Positions 7,291 through 17,444 of a DNA stretch of 64,000 nt are shown here, in pieces. The notes beneath the pieces are model-generated. The model was not told where the DNA came from and did not search any database. It was given only the letters and a program-made list of their open reading frames with translations. Origin of the DNA: Acinetobacter soli (GTDB lineage: Bacteria > Pseudomonadota > Gammaproteobacteria > Pseudomonadales > Moraxellaceae); the NCBI RefSeq assembly GCF_000760595.1, contig NZ_BBNM01000007.1, positions 108,836 through 172,835 of the forward strand. Direction: 5' to 3'. Each line of letters opens with the position of its first letter. The first letter of the stretch is position 1. A program made the translations under genes and the position numbers.

Positions 7291-8742
7291 TTAAATGTTT
7301 AAAGCATGGTCAGCCTGCATTTCTTTTAAACGTTGATGAATCCGCGCAGATAAAGCAGCATTAGTTGTCGCCAAACGCTGAGCATGCAGCATCGATTTAA
7401 TTGCGTTTTCTTCATTGCCTGACCAAAACTGTACTTCAGCCCGATACCGCAAAGCATTGATTTGATTGACTGAAGTCTGTGGCTGAAGTGCTGCGGCTTG
7501 CTGCATCAGGCGCCATGCCTCGATATCTCTCGGATTTTGATTAATAAACTTTTGTACCAGTTGTTGCGCCTGCGATGGTTTACTTTGTTGAATATAAACA
7601 GTTGCAAGCTTATAACTCAATGCACGATTTTCTGGCATCACCTTCTGTGCTGCATTGATAACAGCGTAAGCCTGCTCATACTTATGTTGATCCAAATACA
7701 CATCGGTTTGAATTAGAGCAAACAAAGTATGCTGCTTGAGCGAATCTGGAAGGCTATCGAGGACATTTTGCGTAGCCTGACTATCACCCCGATTTAAATA
7801 AAACGCAGCAAGCCCAAACTTCGCTTCATTGTTGCCTTGTTTTACGATTGTTTTAAGTTGCTCTTCCGTCGCTTGATTCGAAACGGCCGCTGTGTACCAT
7901 TTTAATATTTGAAAATTCGGATCATATAAACTATGCGTCACTTTAGGCAATTGATTCGCTCTTAATCGTGCCTCGCTCATTCGCTCGGTGGTGAGTGGAT
8001 GAGTCATCCAGAAATCGGGTAAAAACCCAATCCCAACACTAGAGCGCTGCATGGTTTCAAAAAAATCGGCCATACTTTGCGGATTATAACCAGCAGCATA
8101 CATATATTGCATGCCAATTCGGTCTGCTTCACGCTCTTGATTACGGCTATAGGTCAGTTGTTTATCAATGAGAGCTGCTTGCGTTCCCAACATCAGTGCA
8201 GAGCCTGCTTCACCATTCGATTTAGTCGCCAGTGCCGCCCCCACCAATATGCCTGCAAGCGCCAGTAATCCTTGCCCCTTAAATGCTTCTTGAGAACGGC
8301 TATAATGCCGCTGCGTAACGTGTGCCACTTCATGCGCCATCACACCAGCGACTTCATCAATATTTTGCGCATTGGCAATGAGGCCAGTATTGAGTGCAAA
8401 TAGGCCACCGGGCACAGCAAAGGCGTTAATTTGAGGGCTTTTCAGTATCACTAAACCGACGGGCTGGCTCATTTGAGTTTGCCCTAAAATTCGGAAAAAA
8501 ATCTGGGCATATTGATCTTGCAACCATGGATCATGCATAACAGGTAATTGTTTCTGAATTTCCCGATATACTTTTTCACCAATCTGTTTTTCTTTTTGTT
8601 GATCGATCAAACCCACGCCGCTTGAAATCTCAGGCACATCAAAATGCACGCTATGATCAGCAAAATTAAAATCGGAATGTGCCGATGCTAGGGTGGCAAC
8701 CGCAGTGACTCCCAGAATCATGATGCTACGTTTCAACTTCAC
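7291..8742 (-). CDS. bepA: periplasmic M48 metalloprotease with TPR repeats, BepA-like
   Basis: A 483-residue precursor with a signal peptide ending near residue 21 (TLASAHS). The M48 zinc site is intact: HEVAH at 137-141 and the third-ligand segment EREAD near 203-207. A C-terminal region of about 200 residues has repeated helical hairpins typical of tetratricopeptide repeats. This architecture matches BepA (YfgC), which in E. coli helps LptD maturation and degrades stalled outer-membrane proteins at the BAM complex. The gene stands alone with its own upstream region. The assignment to the family is firm; the exact substrate is inferred. Confidence 0.88.
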   Translation of the reverse strand: MKLKRSIMILGVTAVATLASAHSDFNFADHSVHFDVPEISSGVGLIDQQKEKQIGEKVYREIQKQLPVMHDPWLQDQYAQIFFRILGQTQMSQPVGLVILKSPQINAFAVPGGLFALNTGLIANAQNIDEVAGVMAHEVAHVTQRHYSRSQEAFKGQGLLALAGILVGAALATKSNGEAGSALMLGTQAALIDKQLTYSRNQEREADRIGMQYMYAAGYNPQSMADFFETMQRSSVGIGFLPDFWMTHPLTTERMSEARLRANQLPKVTHSLYDPNFQILKWYTAAVSNQATEEQLKTIVKQGNNEAKFGLAAFYLNRGDSQATQNVLDSLPDSLKQHTLFALIQTDVYLDQHKYEQAYAVINAAQKVMPENRALSYKLATVYIQQSKPSQAQQLVQKFINQNPRDIEAWRLMQQAAALQPQTSVNQINALRYRAEVQFWSGNEENAIKSMLHAQRLATTNAALSARIHQRLKEMQADHALNI

Positions 8743-8859
8743 ACTCAGGCCGAACGAATTTTTAGTACTATAGCATCCACAACATTCGTAAAGTGCTACA
8801 AAGTGTTAGAAGAGTTTAATCATGATTCTTTTACAGTGAAGCCGTTATTGCTTTAAAAA

Positions 8860-9828
8860 TTATTTAAATTCCGGATTGACCAGATAGGCTGGTGTCTGAT
8901 CATCTAGTGCTGTCTGTAAATTTTTAAACGCAAGCTCTGCCATTTTATAGCGTGTTTGCGCAGTCGCCGAACCAATATGTGGTAATGTCACCACATTGTT
9001 TAGTTCAAACAACTCTGAAGATTGTAAAGGCTCTTTTTGATAGACATCCAAACCTGCTGCAAAAATCTGTTGCTGCTTTAAGGTGTCAATCAGCGCAGCC
9101 TCATCAATCACCGAACCACGAGAAATATTCACCAGCACAGCATGAGACTGCATCTGAGCCAGCTCATTTTTACCAATTAATGCTTCAGATTCCGTATTGA
9201 GATCTACTGCCACCACCACAAAATCAGACGATTGTAGCAGTGTATTTAAATCACAATACGTTGCATTTAGTGGTTGGGCAAGCGCCAACTTTTCACGGCG
9301 GTTATGATAAAGAATATTCATATTAAAGCCGTACAGGCCACGGCGCGCAATAGCAGCGCCAATATTACCCAGTCCAATAATACCCAGTGTTTTTCCGTAA
9401 ATATCCTGACCAAACTGTGCTGGAGCAATAGTACGCTTCCATTCACCTGATTTGGTCCATCGATCTAAATGCGGCACCTGACGCGCTGCACTCATTAACA
9501 AGGTAAATGCCAGATCGGCTGTGGTTTCGGTCAATACATGTGGTGTATGTGCCAACCAGATCTGACGTTGATTGAGATAATCCACATCATAGTTGTCATA
9601 ACCGACACTTACCGTTGAGATAATTTTTAAGTGCTTGGCTGGCGCCAGATTTGATTCGTTGAGTAATCGTCCCGCTCCAATCATGCCATGCGCGTCGACA
9701 ACTTCTTCACGAATTTGAGTATTGATATCGCCCTGCTTAGGATCTAAAACCCAAACGTCATAGAGTTCTTGTAATTTTGCTAATATTTTTGAGTCGATCT
9801 GGCTAAATACCACTACCTTTTTTTTCAT
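8860..9828 (-). CDS. D-isomer-specific 2-hydroxyacid dehydrogenase (GhrB-like)
   Basis: A 322-residue NAD(P)H-dependent reductase of glyoxylate or hydroxypyruvate type. The Rossmann motif GLGNIGAAIARRG lies near residue 150. The family signature NISRGSVIDEAALIDTL follows near residue 235, and the catalytic His is in LPHIGSAT near residue 286. Length is that of the GhrB/glyoxylate reductase branch. It begins ten bases after the stop of the 213-residue gene upstream, so the two are probably cotranscribed. Substrate specificity cannot be read from sequence alone. Confidence 0.9.
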   Translation of the reverse strand: MKKKVVVFSQIDSKILAKLQELYDVWVLDPKQGDINTQIREEVVDAHGMIGAGRLLNESNLAPAKHLKIISTVSVGYDNYDVDYLNQRQIWLAHTPHVLTETTADLAFTLLMSAARQVPHLDRWTKSGEWKRTIAPAQFGQDIYGKTLGIIGLGNIGAAIARRGLYGFNMNILYHNRREKLALAQPLNATYCDLNTLLQSSDFVVVAVDLNTESEALIGKNELAQMQSHAVLVNISRGSVIDEAALIDTLKQQQIFAAGLDVYQKEPLQSSELFELNNVVTLPHIGSATAQTRYKMAELAFKNLQTALDDQTPAYLVNPEFK

Positions 9829-9838
9829 TTCTTTCCCT

Positions 9839-10480
9839 TTACGATGACTGCATTAATGTCCACAAACGTTTTTTGAGTATCGGCTTTTCCAACATCTCAC
9901 TTAAGCTGGCCAGATACATACAATCTGTATGTGTTAAAAACTTCAGCTTACCCAAGCATAACACTTTTTTATCGATTGCTATGGCATCTAAAAACCCTTG
10001 AACATAGGCCTGCACCCCACGTGAATCTCTAAAATCTAAACGCGGAAATGGCCAGCTCAGTTCAGCATATTCACCTGGCATAGCAGCTTGAATATTTGAC
10101 CAAAGCTGACTTTCAGCCTCGGTTAATCCAGTTGCATCAATCACTAACACTTTGTCCTGAAAGCAATATGCTTCAAGCTGAAACGCATCACATTCGACCA
10201 GTGCTTCAAGCTCGAGCAGTACTTTAGGCTGTTGAGGCACAGTATTTTGTGCTGTAATTTCAACATGAACCGGTTGTTCCTGAACCGGCTCCAATACAGG
10301 TAAAGATTTTGTTTCAGGAATATTGACAGCAACATCTACATACTTAGGTACGGCCAGTTGTTGCTCGGGCATTTGATCACGCCATATGGACGCCGCTGTA
10401 TTTTTTTGAGCAACGTGATGACGTGGTATCCATACATCCACACCCATTGCTGCTAAAATATTCCGCTGCTGACCGACCAT
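9839..10480 (-). CDS. hypothetical protein; candidate DNA polymerase III psi subunit
   Basis: A 213-residue protein without signal or membrane segments. Its N-terminus reads QRNILAAMGVDVWIPRHH, close to the clamp-loader-binding peptide pattern of HolD (L..LGI..W..RR). A proline/glutamine-rich linker of about 90 residues follows. The C-terminal alpha/beta domain (KVLVIDATGLTEAESQLWSNI, then ELSWPFPRLDF) resembles in order the strand-helix core of psi. E. coli psi is only 137 residues, so the linker would be a lineage feature. Psi evolves fast and this is an inference from pattern; an unrelated conserved protein remains possible. Confidence 0.5.
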   Translation of the reverse strand: MVGQQRNILAAMGVDVWIPRHHVAQKNTAASIWRDQMPEQQLAVPKYVDVAVNIPETKSLPVLEPVQEQPVHVEITAQNTVPQQPKVLLELEALVECDAFQLEAYCFQDKVLVIDATGLTEAESQLWSNIQAAMPGEYAELSWPFPRLDFRDSRGVQAYVQGFLDAIAIDKKVLCLGKLKFLTHTDCMYLASLSEMLEKPILKKRLWTLMQSS

Positions 10481-10573
10481 TCGCTTCTATCTATACATTC
10501 ATTTCAACGCGCATTTTAACGTGTCTCGGCCCGCTTTGCAGCCTTTTCTCTTGCCTGTTTTGATACATAGCAT

Positions 10574-12463
10574 TTAGATAATCATGAGGCTATTTTTCTT
10601 CTGCATTTCATCCACAATATTGGCAGACTCAAATCCAAAGCGCCAATACAATAACTCTAGAACATCCATTTCATCTTGGGTAATAATACGATCATTCCAG
10701 AGACACATCTCAGCCACACCTAAAATACTCAGACGATCACGCAACAAAAGCCCTGCGATGTCATTTAAGATTTCTGCTAGGTCAATCGGCTCATCGGATA
10801 TTTCGGAAAAGAGCTGCATATCCTCAAACGTTAAAATACTTTGCAAGATACGCTCGCGCACTTCAAGCTGATTAGGACTATTGATTTGCTGCACATGCAG
10901 TAAAGCATCGATCAAACGCACAATCTGCGGTTTGACATCTTCTAATGCAGAAGGCGTATGATTAGGCATCAGGTTCAATTCATACTTTACCCGCTCAAGC
11001 AACAACGCATCGAGCAATCCAATTTCACCATCCTCTTGAATAATTAGAGCCAAACGGGTCAGAAACTGACGTGCAATACTCGCCGGCATATTACCAATGT
11101 TACGACATGCCTCATGAAAAATTTGCACATGCACACGACCATCTAAATGGAGCAGCGCATCTACAATGGCCTGACTGACCGCAGCATCTTGCGGAATAAA
11201 TTCGCGATACTGCCGGATCATTAAAATCGCCACCATAACCTCACGCGAGCCTGTTGCAGTTTGGAGTGCTCGCTGTAGTAGCTCAGGTCTTGGCATACCT
11301 TGACGAATTTCAGGATTTAACGGCTTGATGGCATCATTTAAAGAAAAGCTGATCGGCGATAGCCGCAGCAGCGGTAAAGGCTGTGGTGATGTCCAAGTAA
11401 TGTGAAATTCATCATGTTCGTCTTCAAGTGGCATGAACAAACTAAACAGTGCTTGGTTACGTAGTTTTTTTAAATTCTCAAGTTGTGAATCTTGTAAAAT
11501 TGAAGGATTAAGCCGATGGATACGATCTTCAATACTCGGGTGGATATTCATCCAGCTTTGTGGACTGAGTGAATTGGCAAAACACATATGTGCAATGGCT
11601 TCAGAATACACACTATGAATTTGCGACCCTGCGTGGTGTACGTAAATTCGTAGTAGTGTTTGCAAATTGGCGTGGCTATCCATCAATTGCAAGGTTTTCA
11701 GATCATTTCGAAAGGTACGGCGGCTCAGGGTGAGATATTTAATAAAACGAGTAATTAAAATCCCCATACTGCCAGTGAGCCAAATGACGCCACCAATGGC
11801 CACCAAAATGGTTTCAAATCTATGTCGTTTATTTTTCTGATAGGGCTTAAAACCCAATTTGGCAATTTTACTACCCCACTGGCTAAAAGTGGTTAGACCA
11901 CTATAGAGAATTTTTAACTTGGTATTTTCAACAGCCTCACCGGAAAGAATTTGATTAAACTCATGCGCCAACAAACCATATAATTCAAGCTCGTCCAGAT
12001 TTTGCAAGGCGCCCCAAGTTAATATAATGACAATATCTTTTGAATGAAAACCCGCAGTCAGGGCATTTACCCCTACCTCATCGGGCAGTACATATAGTAC
12101 AGGAGGTTCAAGAGCAAACTTTTTGGCCAGCTGATCGGAAATTTTTAAAGCGGAACTCTCTTCAGGCGTACTTTTAAGCAATACCAAGCGGCGCCCATTG
12201 AGCTGTTTGGCCAGTGAATGTCCGCCTTCACGAAACACATAAAACTCATAAGCGGCTGAGCCACCAATAATGAAAAACAGTAAAATGAGTAAATAAGGAC
12301 TTAAAACATGCCAGACAATTGACTGGGTATAATCAAAAAAATGAACCGCAAGCCCAAGCGTAACATTGAGAATAAAGATGGTTAGCAGCATGGCAAGAAA
12401 ACACATACTGATCGACCACATGATATTTTTATTTTCTATCAGATAGTGACGAACTTCTCTCAA
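10574..12463 (-). CDS. membrane protein, degenerate M48 peptidase-like (pseudoprotease)
   Basis: A 629-residue protein with two N-terminal membrane segments (about 16-40 and 52-72) and another near 217-240, arranged like bacterial M48 integral-membrane peptidases. The zinc helix at 164-171 reads LLAHEFNQ: His167 and Glu168 are kept but the second zinc His is Gln171. The third-ligand region (SRRTFRNDLKTLQL, 247-260) lacks the Glu of the usual E-F-x-A-D segment. A long cytoplasmic-type helical C-terminus of about 300 residues follows. Proteolytic activity is therefore doubtful. It starts after the purF terminator and ends about 90 bases before the candidate holD gene. Confidence 0.75.
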   Translation of the reverse strand: MREVRHYLIENKNIMWSISMCFLAMLLTIFILNVTLGLAVHFFDYTQSIVWHVLSPYLLILLFFIIGGSAAYEFYVFREGGHSLAKQLNGRRLVLLKSTPEESSALKISDQLAKKFALEPPVLYVLPDEVGVNALTAGFHSKDIVIILTWGALQNLDELELYGLLAHEFNQILSGEAVENTKLKILYSGLTTFSQWGSKIAKLGFKPYQKNKRHRFETILVAIGGVIWLTGSMGILITRFIKYLTLSRRTFRNDLKTLQLMDSHANLQTLLRIYVHHAGSQIHSVYSEAIAHMCFANSLSPQSWMNIHPSIEDRIHRLNPSILQDSQLENLKKLRNQALFSLFMPLEDEHDEFHITWTSPQPLPLLRLSPISFSLNDAIKPLNPEIRQGMPRPELLQRALQTATGSREVMVAILMIRQYREFIPQDAAVSQAIVDALLHLDGRVHVQIFHEACRNIGNMPASIARQFLTRLALIIQEDGEIGLLDALLLERVKYELNLMPNHTPSALEDVKPQIVRLIDALLHVQQINSPNQLEVRERILQSILTFEDMQLFSEISDEPIDLAEILNDIAGLLLRDRLSILGVAEMCLWNDRIITQDEMDVLELLYWRFGFESANIVDEMQKKNSLMII

Positions 12464-12506
12464 CTTGAAACAACCTTACTGCGCTTGTTTTGCCTCATCA
12501 TAAAAT

Positions 12507-12533
12507 AAAAAAGCGGGAAAAACCCGCTTTTTT
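12507..12533 (-). terminator. intrinsic terminator after purF
   Basis: AAAAGCGGG and CCCGCTTTT form a strong stem around AAAAA with T-runs on both strands. It closes the leftward purF operon before the degenerate M48 gene. Confidence 0.9.
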
Positions 12534-12544
12534 ATCAAGGAAAC

Positions 12545-14083
12545 TTAGTGCTCGTGAATTCCTGTTAAATCCACTGAAGCCGCATCGATATTCACATCAA
12601 TATAGCCATCGGATTTCTTTTTCGCAGTGTCATTACGCTTTTGTTCAAGGTTTTCTAGATAAGTATGGTCAATACCACCTGTCACATACACCCCATCAAA
12701 TACCGAGCAATCAAACTCACGTAAATCTGGTACTTTTGTGGTACGTACTGCACTCTTAAGATCATCTAAATCTTGGAAAATCAAACGATCGGCACCAATG
12801 ATTTCTTGAATTTCTTCAACACTACGCTGAGAGGCAATCAGCTCAGTTTTTGCCGGCATGTCAATACCATAGACATTTGGATATTTGACCATAGGCGCAG
12901 CTGAAGCGAAATACACTTTTTTTGCACCTGAATCACGCGCCATCTGGATGATTTCATTACACGTGGTACCACGTACAATCGAGTCATCAACCAACAAGAC
13001 GTTTTTGCCTTTAAACTCAAGCTCGACCGGGTTGAGTTTCTGACGTACTGATTTTTTACGCTGCTGTTGCCCCGGCATAATAAAGGTACGACCGATATAA
13101 CGGTTTTTCATGAAACCTTCGCGGAACTTCACACCCAGCATATTGGCCAGTTCGAGCGCAGAAGTACGGCTTGTATCTGGAATTGGAATGACCACATCAA
13201 TTCCATGATCCTCACCCCATTCTTTTAGAATTTTGCTGGCAAGCTTCTCGCCCATTTTCAAACGCGCTTTATAAACCGAAATGCCATCGATAATCGCATC
13301 TGGACGCGCAAAATAGACGTATTCAAAAATACATGGACGATGCTGTGGATCAGCCGCGCACTGCTTGGTGAACATTTCGCCTTGATCGTTAATGAAAATC
13401 GCCTCACCTGGCTGAATATCACGTTCAATTTTAAAGCCAAGTGCTGTAATCGCAACAGATTCAGACGCAATGATGTACTCAAGCCCTTTTTCTGTTTCAC
13501 GCGAGCCATAAATCAGCGGACGGATACCGTTTGGATCACGAAAGCCCACCAGACCGTGTCCTGTGATCATTGCAACAACGCCGTAGGCACCTTTACAGCG
13601 CTCATGAACACGGGAAACCGCATGAAAGACATCTTCTGCTGTTGGCGATAACTTGCCGCTTTTTTGCAATTCGTGCGCAAAAACATTCAGTAATACTTCA
13701 GAATCAGAATCGGTGTTCATATGACGCAAGTCTGTTTTAAACAAATCGTCATGAATATCCGCAGCATTGGTCAGGTTACCATTGTGTGCCAGCGTGATTC
13801 CGTAAGGTGAGTTCACATAAAATGGCTGTGCTTCTGCACTACTTGAAGAACCAGCTGTTGGGTAACGTACATGCCCGATGCCATAGTTCCCGATCAGTGC
13901 ACGCATGTGACGGGTATGAAAAACGTCACGCACCATACCGTTGTCTTTACGCAAAAATAAACGACCATCATGACAAGTCACTATCCCAGCTGCATCTTGT
14001 CCCCGATGTTGCAACATCGTTAATGCATCAAACAACATTTGGTTAACTGGCGATTTACCGGCTATACCAACTACTCCACACAT
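12545..14083 (-). CDS. purF: amidophosphoribosyltransferase
   Basis: A 512-residue enzyme for the first committed step of purine synthesis, making phosphoribosylamine from PRPP and glutamine. Cys2 (MCGVVGIAG) is the N-terminal nucleophile of the glutaminase half, exposed after Met removal. The C-terminal half carries the PRPP loop [13 protein letters not shown] near residue 365. Length is normal. It is the last gene of a leftward run, 24 bases after cvpA, matching the widespread cvpA-purF pairing, and is followed by a strong terminator. Confidence 0.98.
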   Translation of the reverse strand: MCGVVGIAGKSPVNQMLFDALTMLQHRGQDAAGIVTCHDGRLFLRKDNGMVRDVFHTRHMRALIGNYGIGHVRYPTAGSSSSAEAQPFYVNSPYGITLAHNGNLTNAADIHDDLFKTDLRHMNTDSDSEVLLNVFAHELQKSGKLSPTAEDVFHAVSRVHERCKGAYGVVAMITGHGLVGFRDPNGIRPLIYGSRETEKGLEYIIASESVAITALGFKIERDIQPGEAIFINDQGEMFTKQCAADPQHRPCIFEYVYFARPDAIIDGISVYKARLKMGEKLASKILKEWGEDHGIDVVIPIPDTSRTSALELANMLGVKFREGFMKNRYIGRTFIMPGQQQRKKSVRQKLNPVELEFKGKNVLLVDDSIVRGTTCNEIIQMARDSGAKKVYFASAAPMVKYPNVYGIDMPAKTELIASQRSVEEIQEIIGADRLIFQDLDDLKSAVRTTKVPDLREFDCSVFDGVYVTGGIDHTYLENLEQKRNDTAKKKSDGYIDVNIDAASVDLTGIHEH

Positions 14084-14107
14084 AGCAACCTCGCAGACAA
14101 GCTAGGA

Positions 14108-14698
14108 TTAATAAAAAGGATTTTTCGTTGAATGGTCAGAATGGTCTTTATCGACTCGATCTAGTTCTGCCACTTCATTTGAAGGTCGATGAAATAAACG
14201 ACCTTCCGATGTCACTTCACGTATCGCTTCATTGGCTACATCTTTCGACAGCTCTGTTGCCAAAGGCACATACGGCAATAAGGTTTGAATGACTTTAGAC
14301 TGTTTCCAATGTGGAGAGGTTTCGACCCACGGACCTACACCTTGCATGGTAATCAAAACGATCATGAGGCCTTTTAACGTACCAAAAGCACCGCCTGCCA
14401 TCCGGTTGATCGGTCCCAATTTCATGCTCTTGAGTAATGTATCCAGTAGTGCAGTGACTAGCCAGGTCAAAACAATAATAACCAGCACAATGAAAGCGAA
14501 CGCCGCGATTTTCTGAACCACGGGGTCATGGCTTAACATCATCATGCTCGGTGCAAGGAGATTGGCATATTTTGCCGCGACAATCAGCGCAAATATCCAG
14601 CCAATCAAGTTCGCAAAGGCTTTAATAAATCCTTGTCGCAAACCGTTAAGCCCTCCAATGAGCAGAAATATCAGAATGATGATATCAAGCGTATTCAT
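14108..14698 (-). CDS. cvpA: CvpA family membrane protein
   Basis: A 196-residue inner-membrane protein with four hydrophobic segments (about 4-20, 28-48, 62-85 and 102-125). The N-terminus TLDIIILIFLLIGGLNGLRQG is typical of CvpA, needed for colicin V production in E. coli and linked to envelope homeostasis. Its C-terminal tail of about 60 residues is polar. It begins three bases after the pyrD stop and is followed by purF, so it is part of the same transcript. Confidence 0.93.
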   Translation of the reverse strand: MNTLDIIILIFLLIGGLNGLRQGFIKAFANLIGWIFALIVAAKYANLLAPSMMMLSHDPVVQKIAAFAFIVLVIIVLTWLVTALLDTLLKSMKLGPINRMAGGAFGTLKGLMIVLITMQGVGPWVETSPHWKQSKVIQTLLPYVPLATELSKDVANEAIREVTSEGRLFHRPSNEVAELDRVDKDHSDHSTKNPFY

Positions 14699-14701
14699 CG
14701 T

Positions 14702-15706
14702 TTAAGTTAAGGCACTCACACATTGTTTAACTAATTCAGGTCCTGTATAGATGAGGCCGCTATAGATTTGTACAAGGGTGGCACCTGCTTCTTTTTTTGC
14801 TACAGCATGTTCACCTTGCGTAATTCCACCCACACCAATCAAAGGAATCTGTCCATTGAGCACCTCTGCAAATTGACGCAGACAAGCAGTACTCTTTTCA
14901 AAAACAGGTGCACCCGATAGACCACCCGCTTCATTTCCAAATGCAAGATTTTCAACGCCATCACGTGATAATGTGGTATTCGTGACAATCAGACCGTCAA
15001 TTTTAAAGGTGATTAATTGTGCGGCTATAAAGTCGATATCTTCACGGCTTAAATCTGGCGCGACCTTAAGTACCAATGGCACATAATGATGATACTGCTC
15101 TGCAAGCTCAAGCTGACGTTGTTTTAATGTATCTAACAGTTCAGTCAGTGCATCGCCACTTTGCAGACTACGTAAATTTTTGGTGTTTGGAGAAGAAATA
15201 TTGACTGTAATGTAGGACGCGTAATTATAAACTTTTTCTAAACAAATCAAATAGTCATCGACTGCATTTTCAACAGGTGTATCGGCATTTTTTCCGATAT
15301 TAATCCCTAAAATGCCTTTGAATTTTGAAGCCTTCACATTTTCGACGAGCTGATCGACACCGTCATTATTGAAACCCATGCGATTGATAATGGCTTTGGC
15401 TTCAGGAATACGAAACAAGCGCGGCTGCGGATTACCTGCTTGCGGGCGAGGCGTGATCGTCCCGATTTCGATAAATCCAAACCCAAGTGCCGCAAGCGCA
15501 TCAATATAAGCACCATTTTTATCGAGCCCGGCAGCTAAGCCCACTGGATTTGGGAACTCAATCCCCATGCAGGTGACTGGTTTTGCGTCAATTTTCTGAC
15601 GAATGAATCCCATTTTATGGGCAGACTTTAAAAGCGATAGCGTTAAGTCATGTGCACGCTCGGGTGCCATAGAAAACAACAAAGGGCGAGCAAGCGAATA
15701 TAACAT
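14702..15706 (-). CDS. pyrD: dihydroorotate dehydrogenase (quinone), class 2
   Basis: A 334-residue membrane-associated flavoenzyme oxidising dihydroorotate to orotate with quinone as acceptor. Class 2 marks are the N-terminal amphipathic extension ([20 protein letters not shown]), [18 protein letters not shown] near residue 55, [11 protein letters not shown] near 167 with the catalytic Ser, and GVGGI near 295. Length is normal. It lies between gspM and cvpA in the leftward run; the coupling to cvpA is tight (three bases). Confidence 0.97.
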   Translation of the reverse strand: MLYSLARPLLFSMAPERAHDLTLSLLKSAHKMGFIRQKIDAKPVTCMGIEFPNPVGLAAGLDKNGAYIDALAALGFGFIEIGTITPRPQAGNPQPRLFRIPEAKAIINRMGFNNDGVDQLVENVKASKFKGILGINIGKNADTPVENAVDDYLICLEKVYNYASYITVNISSPNTKNLRSLQSGDALTELLDTLKQRQLELAEQYHHYVPLVLKVAPDLSREDIDFIAAQLITFKIDGLIVTNTTLSRDGVENLAFGNEAGGLSGAPVFEKSTACLRQFAEVLNGQIPLIGVGGITQGEHAVAKKEAGATLVQIYSGLIYTGPELVKQCVSALT

Positions 15707-15798
15707 AAGCAGTCAAAGTCTATAGCTTTTTGAGGTGCGTCTATTATAGGCACAGGCGCCACAAAACGCTATGCTTGCAGGGGCTTTATTTTAGCAGG

Positions 15799-16278
15799 TT
15801 AATGCACTGTCGCCGTTAATTTAATCTGATTATTTACGGAAACTAACTCCATCTTTTCAATACTTAAGCCCGTTTGAGTTAACTGCATTAAAAAATTCGC
15901 CAATACTGCATAACTTTGATGTTGCGCAACGATTTGTAACGTTTCCCCTACTTGCTGTGCCGAAACACTCACCCCCTGCTGCTGAGAAACGCGTTGCACT
16001 TTTTCCGTAAGACTCAATTGCGTATCGGTCGAGGGTTTAAGTGATGCTGCATTGGTCTGCATCCAGACCATTTGGTCTTTGAGCACATTCAAACGTTGCT
16101 GTTGTCCATCTGCAAGGTGATGCATCATCCAGAGTGACCAACCAATCGCAACAATTGCAACAAAAAGGCTGGTGAAGATCACCAGATAGCGTTCTCGCAC
16201 CGACATTCGTTCGAGTGCCTGCTGTACGGTTTCCATTTTTTGCTCAAAAGCACTTTGCAACTGATTCATGATTTTCAT
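15799..16278 (-). CDS. gspM: type II secretion system protein GspM
   Basis: A 159-residue bitopic protein: short cytoplasmic N-terminus, one membrane helix (about 29-50, YLVIFTSLFVAIVAIGWSLW) and a periplasmic ferredoxin-like domain. This is the layout of GspM, which with GspL forms the inner-membrane platform anchoring the GspE ATPase. The start codon overlaps the gspL stop (TAATG), so translation is coupled. Sequence similarity within GspM is generally weak, so position after gspL carries much of the call. Confidence 0.85.
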   Translation of the reverse strand: MKIMNQLQSAFEQKMETVQQALERMSVRERYLVIFTSLFVAIVAIGWSLWMMHHLADGQQQRLNVLKDQMVWMQTNAASLKPSTDTQLSLTEKVQRVSQQQGVSVSAQQVGETLQIVAQHQSYAVLANFLMQLTQTGLSIEKMELVSVNNQIKLTATVH

Positions 16279-17417
16279 TATTGTATTTTTACCATTCCCA
16301 ATGAGCCCGCACCATTGGCCTGTACTTGCCCTAACTCTGCCTTGAAACCTTGCTGATTAAGCTGCTTGGTCAGATTTTGTAAATCATCTGACGAATTTGC
16401 CTTAAGCTGCATCGTCAACACATTGGCCTCATAATTCACTTGTTGAGCAGAAATCTGGCGTTGCATCAGAATCGGGCCAACCCGACTTAACAAGTTTAAT
16501 GCATTGGTATCGCCAGCCTGATTCAGGCGAAGCTGACTTTCAAATAAACTTTTTATATTTTGCTCAGTGATTCGGCCATTATCGCCAAACCATTCTTTGT
16601 ACTGGGCAATTGACTGCTCTGCGGTTTGGTTCGCCACTTTTTTAAGTTGTACCCAACGAAGCAAATCATAACTAAACTGCACCAATATTACCGCCGCCAA
16701 TATTACTGCACATACTTTCCAGTATGACGAGACTGTGACGGTACTTTTTGGTTTAGGCAGCACATTCAGCGGATGCTGTTTGGCTTTTAAAACTGGCTGA
16801 AACTGATATTCAAATACTTCATGCTCAGCTTCAGGAGTCGAGGTAAGAAGTGCATCAAACTGTGCTTCGCTCAGATTGGCATACTTATAGTGTGCAACCA
16901 AAGGTGTCAAGCTTACAAATAACCCCACATCTTCAATACTTGCGCCAGCAAATTCATGCGTTCTGGCTAATGTATGCTGATGTACGTTTGCAAGTATGAT
17001 TTGATCGGGCTGAGGTACAGGTAACAATAAAAAGTCTGGTAAAAGTGCAATCAGCTTTATAGGCAACAAACTTAAAGATTGCTGCCAAAGTTGCAATGAT
17101 GATAAAGCAACCCCCATGACAGTGAGCGAATCTGGTGCCTTGAAATGATGCACAATCTGCATTTGATCGATAGGTAAAGTCACATACTCTTCGAGCAAAT
17201 AGCGTATGCCATCTGGACCCAATTGCTTTACATGCTGTTTTGAGATTTTCTGCTGTATAAGCTGAATGTTTCGGCTCGAAAAATACACGACTGCTTCTTG
17301 CCCCTGAAAAGGCTGAAGCTCATGTATAAGCTGTTCAAGATTGCTTGCCGATTGCCAATCATTACCTATTGACCACAACCATGCCCCGTCCGCTTCTGGC
17401 ATCCATATATACAGCAT
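16278..17417 (-). CDS. gspL: type II secretion system protein GspL
   Basis: A 379-residue protein with a cytoplasmic actin-like domain (about 1-220), a single membrane helix near 233-252 (VCAVILAAVILVQFSYDLL) and a periplasmic domain with a GspL-type ferredoxin-like fold. GspL recruits GspE to the secretion platform. It overlaps gspM by one base. The other gsp genes are not nearby, so the system is dispersed in this genome. sixA lies 27 bases upstream in the same direction. Confidence 0.9.
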   Translation of the reverse strand: MLYIWMPEADGAWLWSIGNDWQSASNLEQLIHELQPFQGQEAVVYFSSRNIQLIQQKISKQHVKQLGPDGIRYLLEEYVTLPIDQMQIVHHFKAPDSLTVMGVALSSLQLWQQSLSLLPIKLIALLPDFLLLPVPQPDQIILANVHQHTLARTHEFAGASIEDVGLFVSLTPLVAHYKYANLSEAQFDALLTSTPEAEHEVFEYQFQPVLKAKQHPLNVLPKPKSTVTVSSYWKVCAVILAAVILVQFSYDLLRWVQLKKVANQTAEQSIAQYKEWFGDNGRITEQNIKSLFESQLRLNQAGDTNALNLLSRVGPILMQRQISAQQVNYEANVLTMQLKANSSDDLQNLTKQLNQQGFKAELGQVQANGAGSLGMVKIQ

Positions 17418-17444
17418 AAATTTTTTACTACCGTTTAATTTTCT

